A stretch of DNA of 64,000 bases from positions 124,001 to 188,000 of the forward strand of contig NZ_WOTN01000002.1 of NCBI RefSeq assembly GCF_010993745.1. The letters are read 5' to 3'. The stretch is from Fodinicola acaciae (GTDB lineage Bacteria; Actinomycetota; Actinomycetes; Mycobacteriales; HKI-0501). The notes under the pieces are model-generated. The model did not search any database. It was not told the origin of the DNA and worked only from the letters and a program-made list of their open reading frames with translations. Below are positions 51,824 to 59,961 of this stretch, one piece after another. Position numbers and translations under genes: made by a program. Positions within the stretch are counted from its first letter, which is position 1, and each line of letters starts with the position of its first letter.

Positions 51824-52240
51824 ATGAGAACCCTGCACTTCGGACTTCGCGTCAGCGACCTCGAGCGGTCGCTCGCCTTCTACACCGCGGTCGGCTATCG
51901 GGTGATCGGCACCGTGCCGGAGACCGCCTTCGGCAGCCTGACCATGATCCAGCTTCCCGGCGACGACTTCGTCACCATCGAGCTCGTACACGACCCGGCG
52001 AAAGGCGCGGTCGACCGCGGCGAGGTGCTCAACCACTTCGTCATCCAGGTCGACTCGCTGGTGCGTACGATCGCCGACCTGGCCGGCAAAGGAATCGAGG
52101 CCGAGCCGCCGACCTCGCCGAACGACTCCGACGACTTCCTCACCTCGTGGCTCACCGACCCCGACGGCAACCGCATCGAGCTGGTCCAATGGCCGGCCGG
52201 ACATGCCGACGGCATCACCGCCGACGACTGGAAAAGCTGA
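51824..52240 (+). CDS. VOC/glyoxalase-superfamily protein
   Basis: The 138-residue product is a lactoylglutathione-lyase-like VOC protein: LHFGLRVSDLERSLAFYTAV, MIQLPGDDFVTIELVHDP, HFVIQVDSLVRTIADLAGKG and WLTDPDGNRIELVQWPAGHA. Conserved His and Glu residues fit a metal site. ATG 51824 has GAAGGACG ahead. The substrate may be a glyoxal-thiol adduct; in this lineage mycothiol is likely. Confidence 0.88.
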   Translation: MRTLHFGLRVSDLERSLAFYTAVGYRVIGTVPETAFGSLTMIQLPGDDFVTIELVHDPAKGAVDRGEVLNHFVIQVDSLVRTIADLAGKGIEAEPPTSPNDSDDFLTSWLTDPDGNRIELVQWPAGHADGITADDWKS

Positions 52241-52247
52241 TCGCGCG

Positions 52248-52547
52248 TCACAGATCGATGAGCTCGACGGTGACGCTCACCGTGTCGCCGGCCTCCAGAT
52301 CCTCCGCCTTGCGGATGGCTCGTTTCACCGGCAGCACGTACGCGCCGCGCTTGCTGTCCGGAAAGATCGACGTGCGCCACTGCGAGCCACCGATGGTGAC
52401 GCGTACGCGCACCGACCCGAAGCCGCGCCGCGTGCCGCCGGCCATCTCCCGGATGTCGTCGGACGCGTCGGCCGGCAGGCTGACGAACGTCCAGCTGTCC
52501 GACCGCGCGTCCCACAGCCACAGCTCAGCGTCGAAGTCGATGATCAC
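52248..52547 (-). CDS. DUF1905-family protein
   Basis: The 99-residue product has the compact DUF1905 barrel: IIDFDAELWLWDARSDSWTF, FGSVRVRVTIGGSQWRTSIF, GAYVLPVKRAIRKAEDLEAG, DTVSVTVELIDL. Relatives occur alone or with YdeI-type domains; the function is unknown. GTG 52547 fits the family length; the frame is open further upstream but without similarity. It ends 7 bases from the convergent glyoxalase. Confidence 0.8.
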   Translation of the reverse strand: MIIDFDAELWLWDARSDSWTFVSLPADASDDIREMAGGTRRGFGSVRVRVTIGGSQWRTSIFPDSKRGAYVLPVKRAIRKAEDLEAGDTVSVTVELIDL

Positions 52548-52659
52548 GTCCTGAGTATCGTCCCGGACTGTCCCGGACGGTGTTTTGCCTTGTCGGACAG
52601 CAGGCGGCCGGATTGTGTTGGCGGCGGAGGCAGTCCCGCCTCTCCTGGAAGGAGACGAC

Positions 52660-53232
52660 ATGATCCACCGCAAACTGGTCGGTCTGCTGCTCGCGGCCGG
52701 CGTGCTTGGCGCCATGGCCGCGGCGACCGCGGCACCCGCCCAGGCCGCCGCACCGACGGCGACCCGGGTGACCGCCGTCGCCGCCGCGGCGAAGGAGACG
52801 CCGGCGCAGAAGGCCAACCGGCTCGCCAAGCACTGCCTCAAGAAAGGCGTCAGCGGCGCCGAGATCGTCTGCATCGCCAAGAGCCAGGTCGGCATGAAGG
52901 AGTGGGGAAGCAACTGCAACCCCTACACCTCGCGGTGCGAGGAATGGTGCGGCGACTTCGCGGCCTGGGTGATGAAGAAGGCCGGCGGCAAGGCCCCCAG
53001 CGGCTATCCGGCCGCCGCGGCGTGGCGCAAGTGGAAGAAGGTCGGCACGCCGAAGCCGGGTGACGTGGCCGTACGCTCCGACGGCAACCACGTCGAGGTC
53101 GTCGTCGGCGTCTCCCGGTCAGGCGGCAAGCTGGTCGTGGCCAGCATCGGCGGCAACTCCGGCAACAAGGTGACCTACCACTCCAACAACAGCTACGCCC
53201 GTTGGACCTACCACAACAACCCGTCCTTCTGA
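52660..53232 (+). CDS. Secreted CHAP-type cysteine amidase
   Basis: The 190-residue protein has a signal peptide (residues 1-29, APAQAAA) and a CHAP/NlpC-like domain. NPYTSRCEEWCGDFAAWVMK holds the catalytic Cys before GDFAAWV. KPGDVAVRSDGNHVEVVVGV provides the His, and VVASIGGNSGNKVTYHSN follows. An extra disulphide from HCLKKG and VCIAKS is likely. It should cleave peptidoglycan amide bonds. GGAAGGAG lies 7 bases before ATG 52660, and a strong terminator follows. Confidence 0.85.
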   Translation: MIHRKLVGLLLAAGVLGAMAAATAAPAQAAAPTATRVTAVAAAAKETPAQKANRLAKHCLKKGVSGAEIVCIAKSQVGMKEWGSNCNPYTSRCEEWCGDFAAWVMKKAGGKAPSGYPAAAAWRKWKKVGTPKPGDVAVRSDGNHVEVVVGVSRSGGKLVVASIGGNSGNKVTYHSNNSYARWTYHNNPSF

Positions 53233-53243
53233 GTCCTCACGAC

Positions 53244-53273
53244 GAAACCCCCGGCAGCGGCGCCGGGGGTTTC
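53244..53273. terminator. Strong intrinsic terminator
   Basis: GAAACCCCCGGC and GCCGGGGGTTTC form a perfect 12-bp stem around AGCGGC, 12 bases after the CHAP gene stop. It is well suited to end that transcript. Confidence 0.85.
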
Positions 53274-53428
53274 GCTAGATGATCTATTCCAAGGGTTGCA
53301 CCCGCCGGGTCGTCAGGAGGGCGTGCGTTGTTTCGCGTACGTCAAGTGCGTGACAGTCCCATGATCAACTCGGACAGGCCGTGGCATCCTGGCAGGTGGC
53401 GAGACGAACCAGTATGTGGGACCGATAA

Positions 53429-53787
53429 GGGTCTGTAACGCTAAATGCCCGTCTTGCGGTGTTCATGGTTGGCGCGAAGGCCGATTTACTAGCGCTGGAC
53501 GCAAGAAAAACGGCCTTCACTCCCACCTGACCGCCGCTCGCTGTGACTGGTGCGACTGTTGAGGCGGGCAATGCTGTTGTGACTTATGTGGGTTGGTTTG
53601 TTCGTTGCCCCTGGCTCGAGCTTTCCTCGACCGCGACGATAGCCGAGCCGCTGTCACATCTGTCTCGGGCCGCCTGACGGCATGGTGAAACCACCCACGT
53701 AGGGCTGCCACACCGGGCGGTCCCGCCGCACCGCCAGACGACGTTTGGATCTCGACTCTCATCCACGTGGGACTTCGAAACAGACCC
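53429..53787. mobile_element. Non-coding insertion-element derivative of about 360 bp
   Basis: Terminal inverted repeats GGGTCTGT (53429-53436) and ACAGACCC (53780-53787). The right part carries CCGAGCCGCTGTCACATC and ACGTTTGGATCTCGACTC, shared with the 109-bp element at 31.4 kb, which lacks the 56-60 bp between them. The left part matches the remnant at 42.35 kb. A second inverted pair, GAAGGCCG/CGGCCTTC, lies at 53476-53483 and 53511-53518. No intact transposase frame is present. The right end abuts the vapC stop codon. Confidence 0.65.
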
Positions 53788-54226
53788 TAGCTGTGGTCGT
53801 CGTACGGCAGGAGCGTGAAGTGCTTCGCGCCCCAGAGCGGTCGCATGGCGCGGAAATGACGCTGGTCCAAGCTGGCCAGTGTCGTCGTCCGATAGTGGTC
53901 GGCGAGTACGACGTTGGCTGCGTCCGTGATGCCGGCATAGTCGTTGCCTTCGCCATAGGCACTGGCGATGTTCAAGGCCGAAGCGTGATCGTCGGCGGTC
54001 CATTCGGCCAGGTCGTACGCGCCGGTGACGATGTCGAAGGAGAAGCGGCGAGCAGCCTCGGAACCGAGCCTGGTATGCAGCATGTAGTCCGCCTCGGCCA
54101 CGACGAACGACGAACGACCAGTGGTTTCGTGCTTTCTTCGAAGATGCGCGCGAGTGCCGCATGCTCGTCGTGGTCCTCATCGAGGAGCGCGAGAATCGCG
54201 CTCGTGTCGACAATGACTGCGCTCAC
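53787..54226 (-). pseudogene. vapC: VapC-type PIN-domain toxin with a frameshift
   Basis: From ATG 54226 the frame reads VIVDTSAILALLDEDHDEHA, including the first PIN aspartate. It breaks near 54110 in a short TCGTCGT tandem where one base is missing compared with an expected LVVSSFVVAEADYML. The rest continues in the other frame: AEADYMLHTRLGSEAARRF, SFDIVTGAYDL, YAGITDAANVVLADHY (second acidic cluster) and TLLPYDDHS. Without the shift it would be a complete 145-residue PIN ribonuclease. Its start overlaps the antitoxin stop (ATGA). Confidence 0.8.
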
Positions 54227-54435
54227 GCGCCAAATCCGTTGGCGAGCTGTTCATCGATTTCTTCGGCACTCAGCGGTCGACCACTGCGAAATCCGCCGAT
54301 ACTTGGTCGCGGTCGTGGCGCACGATCGGCAATGAGCTTCTCAATCTCCTGAGCGAGCGTGACCCCGTCGGCGGCGGCGAGGCGGTGAAGCCGGTCGCGC
54401 GTCGCCTTGGGCACCTTGATGGTGGTCATGGTCAT
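54223..54435 (-). CDS. vapB: VapB-type antitoxin
   Basis: The 70-residue product begins with a ribbon-helix-helix-type segment (TTIKVPKATRDRLHRLAAAD, VTLAQEIEKLIADRA) and has a C-terminal tail (GRPLSAEEIDEQLANGFGA) that would bind the toxin. ATG 54435 and ATG 54429 are both possible. It is intact, while the toxin partner seems frameshifted, a state often found in decaying toxin-antitoxin pairs. Confidence 0.82.
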   Translation of the reverse strand: MTMTTIKVPKATRDRLHRLAAADGVTLAQEIEKLIADRAPRPRPSIGGFRSGRPLSAEEIDEQLANGFGA

Positions 54436-54467
54436 ACCGACCAGTGAACCGACTTTCGCGAGCAGCC

Positions 54468-55733
54468 CTAGCCGAGGAGTTTTTCGGTGCCGACGAGGCG
54501 TACGCAGACGGCCAGGCCGGTGATGGCGGCCTCGATCTCCGGCAGCTCCGGGAAGGTCGGCGCGATCCGGATGACCCGGTCGTCGGGGTCGTCGCCGTAT
54601 GGGAAGGTGGCGCCGGCCGGGGTCAGCGCGATGCCGGCCTCCTTGGCCTTGGCGACGACCGCGCGGGCGCAGCCCTCCGGCACCTGCAGGCTGATGAAAT
54701 AGCCGCCGGTCGGGTTGGTCCAGCTGGCCAGGCCGGTGCCGCCGAGCTCGGCGGACAGGATCTTGTCGACCGCCTCGAACTTGGGCCGGATCAGCGCGGC
54801 GAGCTGGCGCATGTGCTCGCGCAGGCCACCGGCGTCGCGCAGGAACCGCGCGTGCCGCAGCTGGTTGATCTTGTCCGGTCCGATGCTGCGCTTGACGGTG
54901 TGGCTCAGCCACCACTCGACGTTGGCAGCCGACGAGCCGAAGAAGGCGACACCGGCGCCGGCGAAGGTGATCTTGGACGACGACCCGAAGACGAAGGCGC
55001 GGTCGGGGTTGCCGGCCTCGGCGCACAGCGCCAGCATGTCGGCGATCTCGGCCGGCTCGTCGGTGAGGTCGTGCACCGCGTACGCGTTGTCCCAGAAGAT
55101 CCGGAAGTCCGGCGCCGCGGTCGGCATCGCGGCCAGCCGGCGCGCGGTCTCGTCCGAGTACGTGACGCCGTCCGGGTTGCTGTGTTTGGGCACGCACCAG
55201 ATGCCCTTGACCCGCGGGTCGTCGGCCACCAGCCGCTCCACGGCGTCCATGTCCGGACCGGTCGGCGTCATCGCGACCGTCACCATCTTGATGCCATAGC
55301 GCTCGCAGATGCCGTAGTGCCGGTCATAGCCGGGCACCGGACAGATGAAGGTGACCTCGTCCTCGACCCAGCGGCGCTCGGCACCCGGCACCTTGCCGAG
55401 CAGCGCGAAGACGATCGCGTCGTGCATCAGCTCCAGGCTGGAGTTGCCGGCGGCCAGCAGCTGCTCGACCGGCACCTGCAGCGCCTCGCTGAAGATCGCG
55501 CGCAGTTCCGGCAGGCCGTGGAGACCGCCGTAGTTGCGCAGGTCGGTGCCTTTCGCGTCGACCGCGGCACCGTCGAAGTCGAGCATCGGGTTGGACAGGT
55601 CGAGCTGGCGGGCGGACGGCTTGCCACGGGTGAGATCCAGCTTCAGGCCGCGGGCCACCAGGTCCGCGTAGTCCTTGCGAGCCTTCTCGTGCTCGGCGGT
55701 CAGCTCTTGTGTGGTCCAGGTTGGAGCGGACAC
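54468..55733 (-). CDS. aspT: Aspartate aminotransferase, type Ic
   Basis: The 421-residue product is the class I aminotransferase group found in actinobacteria (like AspT of Corynebacterium): DLTRGKPSARQLDLSNPMLD, LRNYGGLHGLPELRAIFSEA, GNSSLELMHDAIVFALLG, WCVPKHSNPDGVTYSDETAR, IFWDNAYAVHDL and FGSSSKITFAGAGVAFFG with the PLP lysine. It interconverts aspartate and oxaloacetate. GTG 55733 has AAAGGGA ahead; the open frame to 55820 has no family match. Confidence 0.9.
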   Translation of the reverse strand: MSAPTWTTQELTAEHEKARKDYADLVARGLKLDLTRGKPSARQLDLSNPMLDFDGAAVDAKGTDLRNYGGLHGLPELRAIFSEALQVPVEQLLAAGNSSLELMHDAIVFALLGKVPGAERRWVEDEVTFICPVPGYDRHYGICERYGIKMVTVAMTPTGPDMDAVERLVADDPRVKGIWCVPKHSNPDGVTYSDETARRLAAMPTAAPDFRIFWDNAYAVHDLTDEPAEIADMLALCAEAGNPDRAFVFGSSSKITFAGAGVAFFGSSAANVEWWLSHTVKRSIGPDKINQLRHARFLRDAGGLREHMRQLAALIRPKFEAVDKILSAELGGTGLASWTNPTGGYFISLQVPEGCARAVVAKAKEAGIALTPAGATFPYGDDPDDRVIRIAPTFPELPEIEAAITGLAVCVRLVGTEKLLG

Positions 55734-55771
55734 CGGATTCCCTTTCTCCGTGGAACTAGCCGCCTCCCAGC

Positions 55772-56710
55772 CTAATGGTCGGCAAACCAGGCGAGTGCCT
55801 GGCCGTGCGGCAGCGTCCACGCCAGCGGCCGGCCGTCCAGCGCGAGCACGCTGTGCAACGCACCGCTCGGCGGCTCCGGAAGGCCTTCGTACGGCAGCAC
55901 GTGCGGATCCTCGTTGGCGATCCAGTGTCCCGGCAGCGCGCGTACGACCTCGGCGAACGCTCGCCGCCGTGGCTCCGGCACCTGATAGAGCACCGACGTG
56001 TGAAAGACGACCAGCGTCGCGTTCGGCGGAGTTTTCGCTGCCAGCGCTGGCAAATCGTCCACCAGGTCACCGCGTACGAGCCGCGGCGGATCGGCCGCCG
56101 CGATCGCCGCCGCGGCGTGCAACCGAGCGCGCCGGTGGTCGTTTTCCGGCCAGATCAACGCATCGAGCCAACCGAGGTCGGCCGGGTCGGTCACGTCGAG
56201 CGGATTGAGGTCGAGGCCGCCGCGCCACACGACGTCCGGCAGCCGCACCGGCGGCAGGCCGGACGCCGCGCATTCCAGGACCGGCGGACCGCCGCCGATG
56301 CGCTGGTCGCCGTATCGATAGCCATATCGGTCCGGATAAAGACACAGTCCGGCCGACGCGCCGACCTCCAACAACGCGAGCGGCTGCGGCAGCATGGAGA
56401 GCACCGGCAGCAGCACGGCACATCGTCCGCATTCGTTGGTCTGGGTCGCCCGTCTCCTGGCCTGCCGGTCGATCTCCGGCCAGTTTTCCGTGACGAAATC
56501 GCGAAAATCCGCCGGATCGTGGACCGGGCCGCGGAGAAACCGTACGACGCCGAAGAGCAGGTTGGGCTGCCGCTTGTCCACCGGCAGCGTCTCGATCAGC
56601 GCGAGCAGCTCGCGATCCCGCGACACCGCCTCGGACAACCGCTCGTACGTCGGTGACACACCACGCGCCTCACGGGCGGCGAATGCGGCGTACGTCTCCG
56701 CGACCGTCAT
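55772..56710 (-). CDS. DUF2332-family protein
   Basis: The 312-residue product matches DUF2332 of actinobacteria: EARGVSPTYERLSEAVSRDR, RQPNLLFGVVRFLRG, TNECGRCAVLLPVLSML, PLALLEVGASAGLCLYPDRY (a SAM-like glycine motif), VVWRGGLDLNPLDVTDPADL and TLVVFHTSVLYQV. The fold resembles a methyltransferase, but the activity is unknown. ATG 56710 is used. Confidence 0.86.
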   Translation of the reverse strand: MTVAETYAAFAAREARGVSPTYERLSEAVSRDRELLALIETLPVDKRQPNLLFGVVRFLRGPVHDPADFRDFVTENWPEIDRQARRRATQTNECGRCAVLLPVLSMLPQPLALLEVGASAGLCLYPDRYGYRYGDQRIGGGPPVLECAASGLPPVRLPDVVWRGGLDLNPLDVTDPADLGWLDALIWPENDHRRARLHAAAAIAAADPPRLVRGDLVDDLPALAAKTPPNATLVVFHTSVLYQVPEPRRRAFAEVVRALPGHWIANEDPHVLPYEGLPEPPSGALHSVLALDGRPLAWTLPHGQALAWFADH

Positions 56711-56751
56711 GGCCTGATCTCACCGCAGCGATGCGCCTTTGTCAGTGTCGG

Positions 56752-57621
56752 TCACCACAGCGCGTCCAGTTCGGCGACCGCGTCGGCCGGCAGGTGCAGG
56801 TCGGCGGCGGCGATGTTCTCGCGCAGATGCGTACGCGACGACGTACCAGGAATCAGCGCGATCGCCGGCGACCGCTGCAGAAGCCAGGCCAGCGCGACCT
56901 GTTGCGGGGACGCGTCCAGGTGCTTGGCGACCGCGTCCAGCCCGTCGGCCTGGAGCGGGTTGAAGCCGCCGAGCGGGAAGAACGGGACGTACACGATGCC
57001 CTCGCGCGCACACCGCTCGATGAGCGCGTCGTCCTGCCGGTTGGCGATGTTGTAGAAGTTCTGCACGGTGACGACCGGCGCGATCGCCTGCGCCTCGGTC
57101 AGCTGCGCCGCCGACGCCCCGCTCAGGCCGAGGTGCCGGATCAGGCCCTGTTGCCGCAGCTCGGCCAGCGTGCCGAACTCCTCGCCGATCGGCAGCTCGT
57201 TGGCGGTCAGGTGGTCCTCGTTCGGTACGCGCAGGTTGACCACGTCGAGCGTGTCGAGGCCGAGGTGGTCGAGGTTGTCGTGCACCGCGTCGATCAGCTC
57301 CTGGCGGCCGAGGGCCGGCAGCCAGGACGCGTCCTCGCCGCGCCGGGCGCCGACCTTGGTGACGATCCGCAGTGACTCCGGATAGGGATGCAGGGCCTCG
57401 CGGACCAGCTCGTTGACCACGGTCGGTCCGTAGAAGTCGCTGGTGTCGATGTGCGTGATGCCGAGCTCGACGGCCGTACGCAGCACCGCGATGGCCTCGT
57501 CGCGGTCGCGCGGCGGACCGAAGACCCCCGGTCCGGCCAGTTGCATCGCGCCGTAGCCCATCCGGCTGATCGTCAGGTCGTCGGCGAGCGTGAGTGTCCC
57601 GCCGGAAATCGTCGTTGTCAT
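56752..57621 (-). CDS. Aldo/keto reductase
   Basis: The 289-residue product has the AKR barrel: ISRMGYGAMQLAGPGVFG, ITHIDTSDFYGPTVVNELVR (catalytic Asp and Tyr), SLRIVTKVGARRGEDASWLP (catalytic Lys), VNLRVPNEDHLTANE and LAWLLQRSPAIALIPGTSS with NADPH-binding SRTHLREN. The catalytic His position appears as Arg-Val-Pro (LRVPN), which is common in this subgroup. ATG 57621 is chosen; the open frame extends to 57669. It is divergent from an MmyB-type regulator. Confidence 0.87.
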   Translation of the reverse strand: MTTTISGGTLTLADDLTISRMGYGAMQLAGPGVFGPPRDRDEAIAVLRTAVELGITHIDTSDFYGPTVVNELVREALHPYPESLRIVTKVGARRGEDASWLPALGRQELIDAVHDNLDHLGLDTLDVVNLRVPNEDHLTANELPIGEEFGTLAELRQQGLIRHLGLSGASAAQLTEAQAIAPVVTVQNFYNIANRQDDALIERCAREGIVYVPFFPLGGFNPLQADGLDAVAKHLDASPQQVALAWLLQRSPAIALIPGTSSRTHLRENIAAADLHLPADAVAELDALW

Positions 57622-57669
57622 GGCGTCAGTCTTCTGCGGTTCGTACGCGGCTGCGTAAGCCCTGCTCAT

Positions 57670-57690
57670 CCTGGTAGTCGCGGGACCAGG
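57670..57690. promoter_or_regulatory. Putative operator between the aldo/keto reductase and its regulator
   Basis: CCTGGT and ACCAGG are perfect inverted arms around a 9-base spacer, 33 bases before the regulator start. The position between divergent genes suggests control of both. Confidence 0.45.
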
Positions 57691-57722
57691 AAAAGCGCCG
57701 GTGGCGGTCCTACGCTGGATGG

Positions 57723-58526
57723 GTGACCAACGCTCTGGGTGACTATCTCCGCGCGCGTCGCGATCTGGTCCAGCCGGAGGACGTCGGGATCGTCGCGGGC
57801 GCGCGGCGGCGCGTGCCGGGCCTGCGCCGGGAGGAGCTGGCCATGCTCGCCGGCATCAGCTCCGACTACTACCTGCGGCTGGAGCAGGGCCGCGACCAGC
57901 ATCCGTCCGACCAGGTGCTCGACGCGCTCGCCGACGCGCTGCGGCTGGACGCGACCGCGACCGCTCATCTGCACTCACTGGCGCGGCCGCGTATGCGCCG
58001 GCGAGCCCGCAAGACCGAGCGCGTGCCGGCGGGCATCCTCGCGCTGCTCGAGCAGCTGCCGATGCCGGCGTACGTGACCGGTCGCGTGCTGGACGTACTC
58101 GCCGCCAACGGCACCGCGGTCGCGCTGTCGCCGATGTTGACGCCGGGTCGCAACGTGCTGCGCGAGCTGCTGCTCGATCCGGCCGCGCGCGCGATGCACG
58201 TGGACTGGGACACGGCGACCAGGAGCCTGGTCGGTCACCTGCCTGAGCGCGCCGACCCCGACGATCCGCAGCTGGCCGCGCTGGTCGGCGAGCTTTCGCT
58301 GCGCTCCGACCAATTCCGCAAGCTGTGGGCTCGCGCGGATGTCGGCCACCCCAGGTCGATCGTCCGCCACCTGCGTCATCCGCAGGTCGGCGATCTCCAT
58401 CTGCGGATGGAGAAGCTCAACGTCGACCACACCGACGGACAGCAGCTGGTGATCCAGCACGCCGAGCCTGGCTCCGAGTCGGCGCAGGCGCTGGCGCTGC
58501 TCGGATCCGTGTCGGTCACGCCTTAG
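57723..58526 (+). CDS. XRE-family regulator with MmyB-like ligand domain
   Basis: The 267-residue product has an N-terminal XRE HTH (YLRARRDLVQPEDVG, VPGLRREELAMLAGISSDYY) and a PAS-like MmyB C domain (LEQLPMPAYVTGRVLDVLAA, LSPMLTPGRNVLRELLLDPA, GELSLRSDQFRKLWARADV). The group binds long-chain fatty-acid-like ligands in one characterised case. GTG 57723 is used. It likely controls the divergent aldo/keto reductase, a pairing seen often in actinomycetes. Its end overlaps the convergent MFS gene by 11 bases. Confidence 0.88.
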   Translation: MTNALGDYLRARRDLVQPEDVGIVAGARRRVPGLRREELAMLAGISSDYYLRLEQGRDQHPSDQVLDALADALRLDATATAHLHSLARPRMRRRARKTERVPAGILALLEQLPMPAYVTGRVLDVLAANGTAVALSPMLTPGRNVLRELLLDPAARAMHVDWDTATRSLVGHLPERADPDDPQLAALVGELSLRSDQFRKLWARADVGHPRSIVRHLRHPQVGDLHLRMEKLNVDHTDGQQLVIQHAEPGSESAQALALLGSVSVTP

Positions 58527-59817
58527 CGGCCGCGCGCTCGCGTTGCGCGATCGCGTGCTCGTCCGTACGCGCGTCGTACGACCAGAAGTCGCGCAACCAG
58601 ACGGCCGTCGCGGCGACTCCGAGCACGCACAGCACGCCTCCGCTGACGATCGACGCGCGTACGCCGGCGCGGTCGGCGATGAAACCGGCGCGTGCCTCGC
58701 CACCGAGCGGACCGACCGAATACGACAGCACCTCGATGCCGGCGAGCCGGCCGCGTTTCTCGTCCGGGATGGTCTGGTGCCAGATGATCGCGCGGAACAT
58801 GCCGCTGACCATGTCGGCGCCGCCGGCCACCACGAACGCGGCCAGCGCGATCCAGATGTTGCCGGTCAGGCCGGCGACCGCGGTCGCGCCACCCCAGGTC
58901 GCCGCCGCGATCACCACCGCGCGGCCGTGGTGGTGCACGTGGGCCGACCAGCCGCTCGTCGCCGTCGCGACCAGGCCGCCGACCGTACCGGCCGAGTAGA
59001 GCAACCCGAGCATCGCCGGCTGGTGCAGCACTTCCGTTGCGAAGGCTGGGAAAAGCACCACCGGCGAGGCCATCAGCATGGCGATTGTGTCCACCGCGTA
59101 CGTGCCGAGCAGGTCCTTGCGGCCGGCCGCGTATTTGATGCCGTCCACAATGGACGCAAGCGATGGTGGCTGGCCGCCGTCGGTCACCGGATATGGCCGC
59201 AGCAAAGCGAAAAGTCCGGTCGCCACGACCAGTCCGGCGACATCGATCGCGTACGCCACCGGCACACCGGCCTGGGCGATCACGACACCGCCGAACGACG
59301 GTCCGACCAGCATCGACAGCTGGATGCCGATCGACCACAGCGCGACCGCCGCCGGAAGCTCGGCATGACCGACCACCCGCGGCAACAGCGCGTCGCGACT
59401 CGGCCGCTGCAGCGACGCCACCGCCGCGAGCAGCCCGCCGAGCGCGTAGATGACCCACACCTGCGGCTGCGGCAGCAGCGCGTTGACCAGCAGCGCGGCC
59501 GTGAGCACGATCTGGCCGGCGCCGGTCGCCACCAGCATGGTGCGCCGGTCGAGATGGTCGGCCAGCGCGCCGCCGTACAGTCCGCAGACGATCAGCGGCA
59601 GCAACTCGACCAGGCCGAGCGCGCCGACCGCGAAGTTGGAGCCGGTCAGGTGATAGAGCTGGTACGGCAGTGCCACGTACGACACCATGTAACCGAAATA
59701 GAAGACCGTGCCGGCGATCAGCAGCAGCCGATAGTCGCGGTGTCCGCGCATCGGCGTCAGGTCGACATGCAGCGCGGCCAGCCAGCCGGCCTTCTTGGGT
59801 TGATCGGGTTCGGTCAC
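58516..59817 (-). CDS. MFS transporter (enterobactin-exporter/EntS-like)
   Basis: The 433-residue product has 12 predicted transmembrane segments. The first is LLLIAGTVFYFGYMVSYVAL. The MFS loop motif appears as GLYGGALADHLDRRTMLVAT, and the second-half loop as IIWHQTIPDEKRGRLAGIEV. The EntS/MefA-type layout fits multidrug or siderophore export. GTG 59817 is the start. No regulator is adjacent except the MmyB-type one facing it. Confidence 0.87.
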   Translation of the reverse strand: MTEPDQPKKAGWLAALHVDLTPMRGHRDYRLLLIAGTVFYFGYMVSYVALPYQLYHLTGSNFAVGALGLVELLPLIVCGLYGGALADHLDRRTMLVATGAGQIVLTAALLVNALLPQPQVWVIYALGGLLAAVASLQRPSRDALLPRVVGHAELPAAVALWSIGIQLSMLVGPSFGGVVIAQAGVPVAYAIDVAGLVVATGLFALLRPYPVTDGGQPPSLASIVDGIKYAAGRKDLLGTYAVDTIAMLMASPVVLFPAFATEVLHQPAMLGLLYSAGTVGGLVATATSGWSAHVHHHGRAVVIAAATWGGATAVAGLTGNIWIALAAFVVAGGADMVSGMFRAIIWHQTIPDEKRGRLAGIEVLSYSVGPLGGEARAGFIADRAGVRASIVSGGVLCVLGVAATAVWLRDFWSYDARTDEHAIAQRERAAAKA

Positions 59818-59923
59818 AAACCGCCATAATCACCGACCCGCCTCCCCACGCCAACTGATTTTCGGCTCGGGCCTCGTCGGGCGACCTCCCGTTGGGTTGC
59901 CGGGCGACCCCAATTTCTCGCTG

Positions 59924-59942
59924 CTTGACAGAAAGTGTCAAG
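59924..59942. promoter_or_regulatory. Palindrome overlapping a possible -35 box
   Basis: CTTGACA and TGTCAAG are perfect 7-bp arms around GAAAG. The left arm contains TTGACA, and TAGGGT follows 19 bases later at 59950-59955. The dyad just ahead of the hydrolase gene looks like an operator overlapping its promoter. Confidence 0.55.
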
Positions 59943-59961
59943 TAGTGGATAGGGTGGCGAC

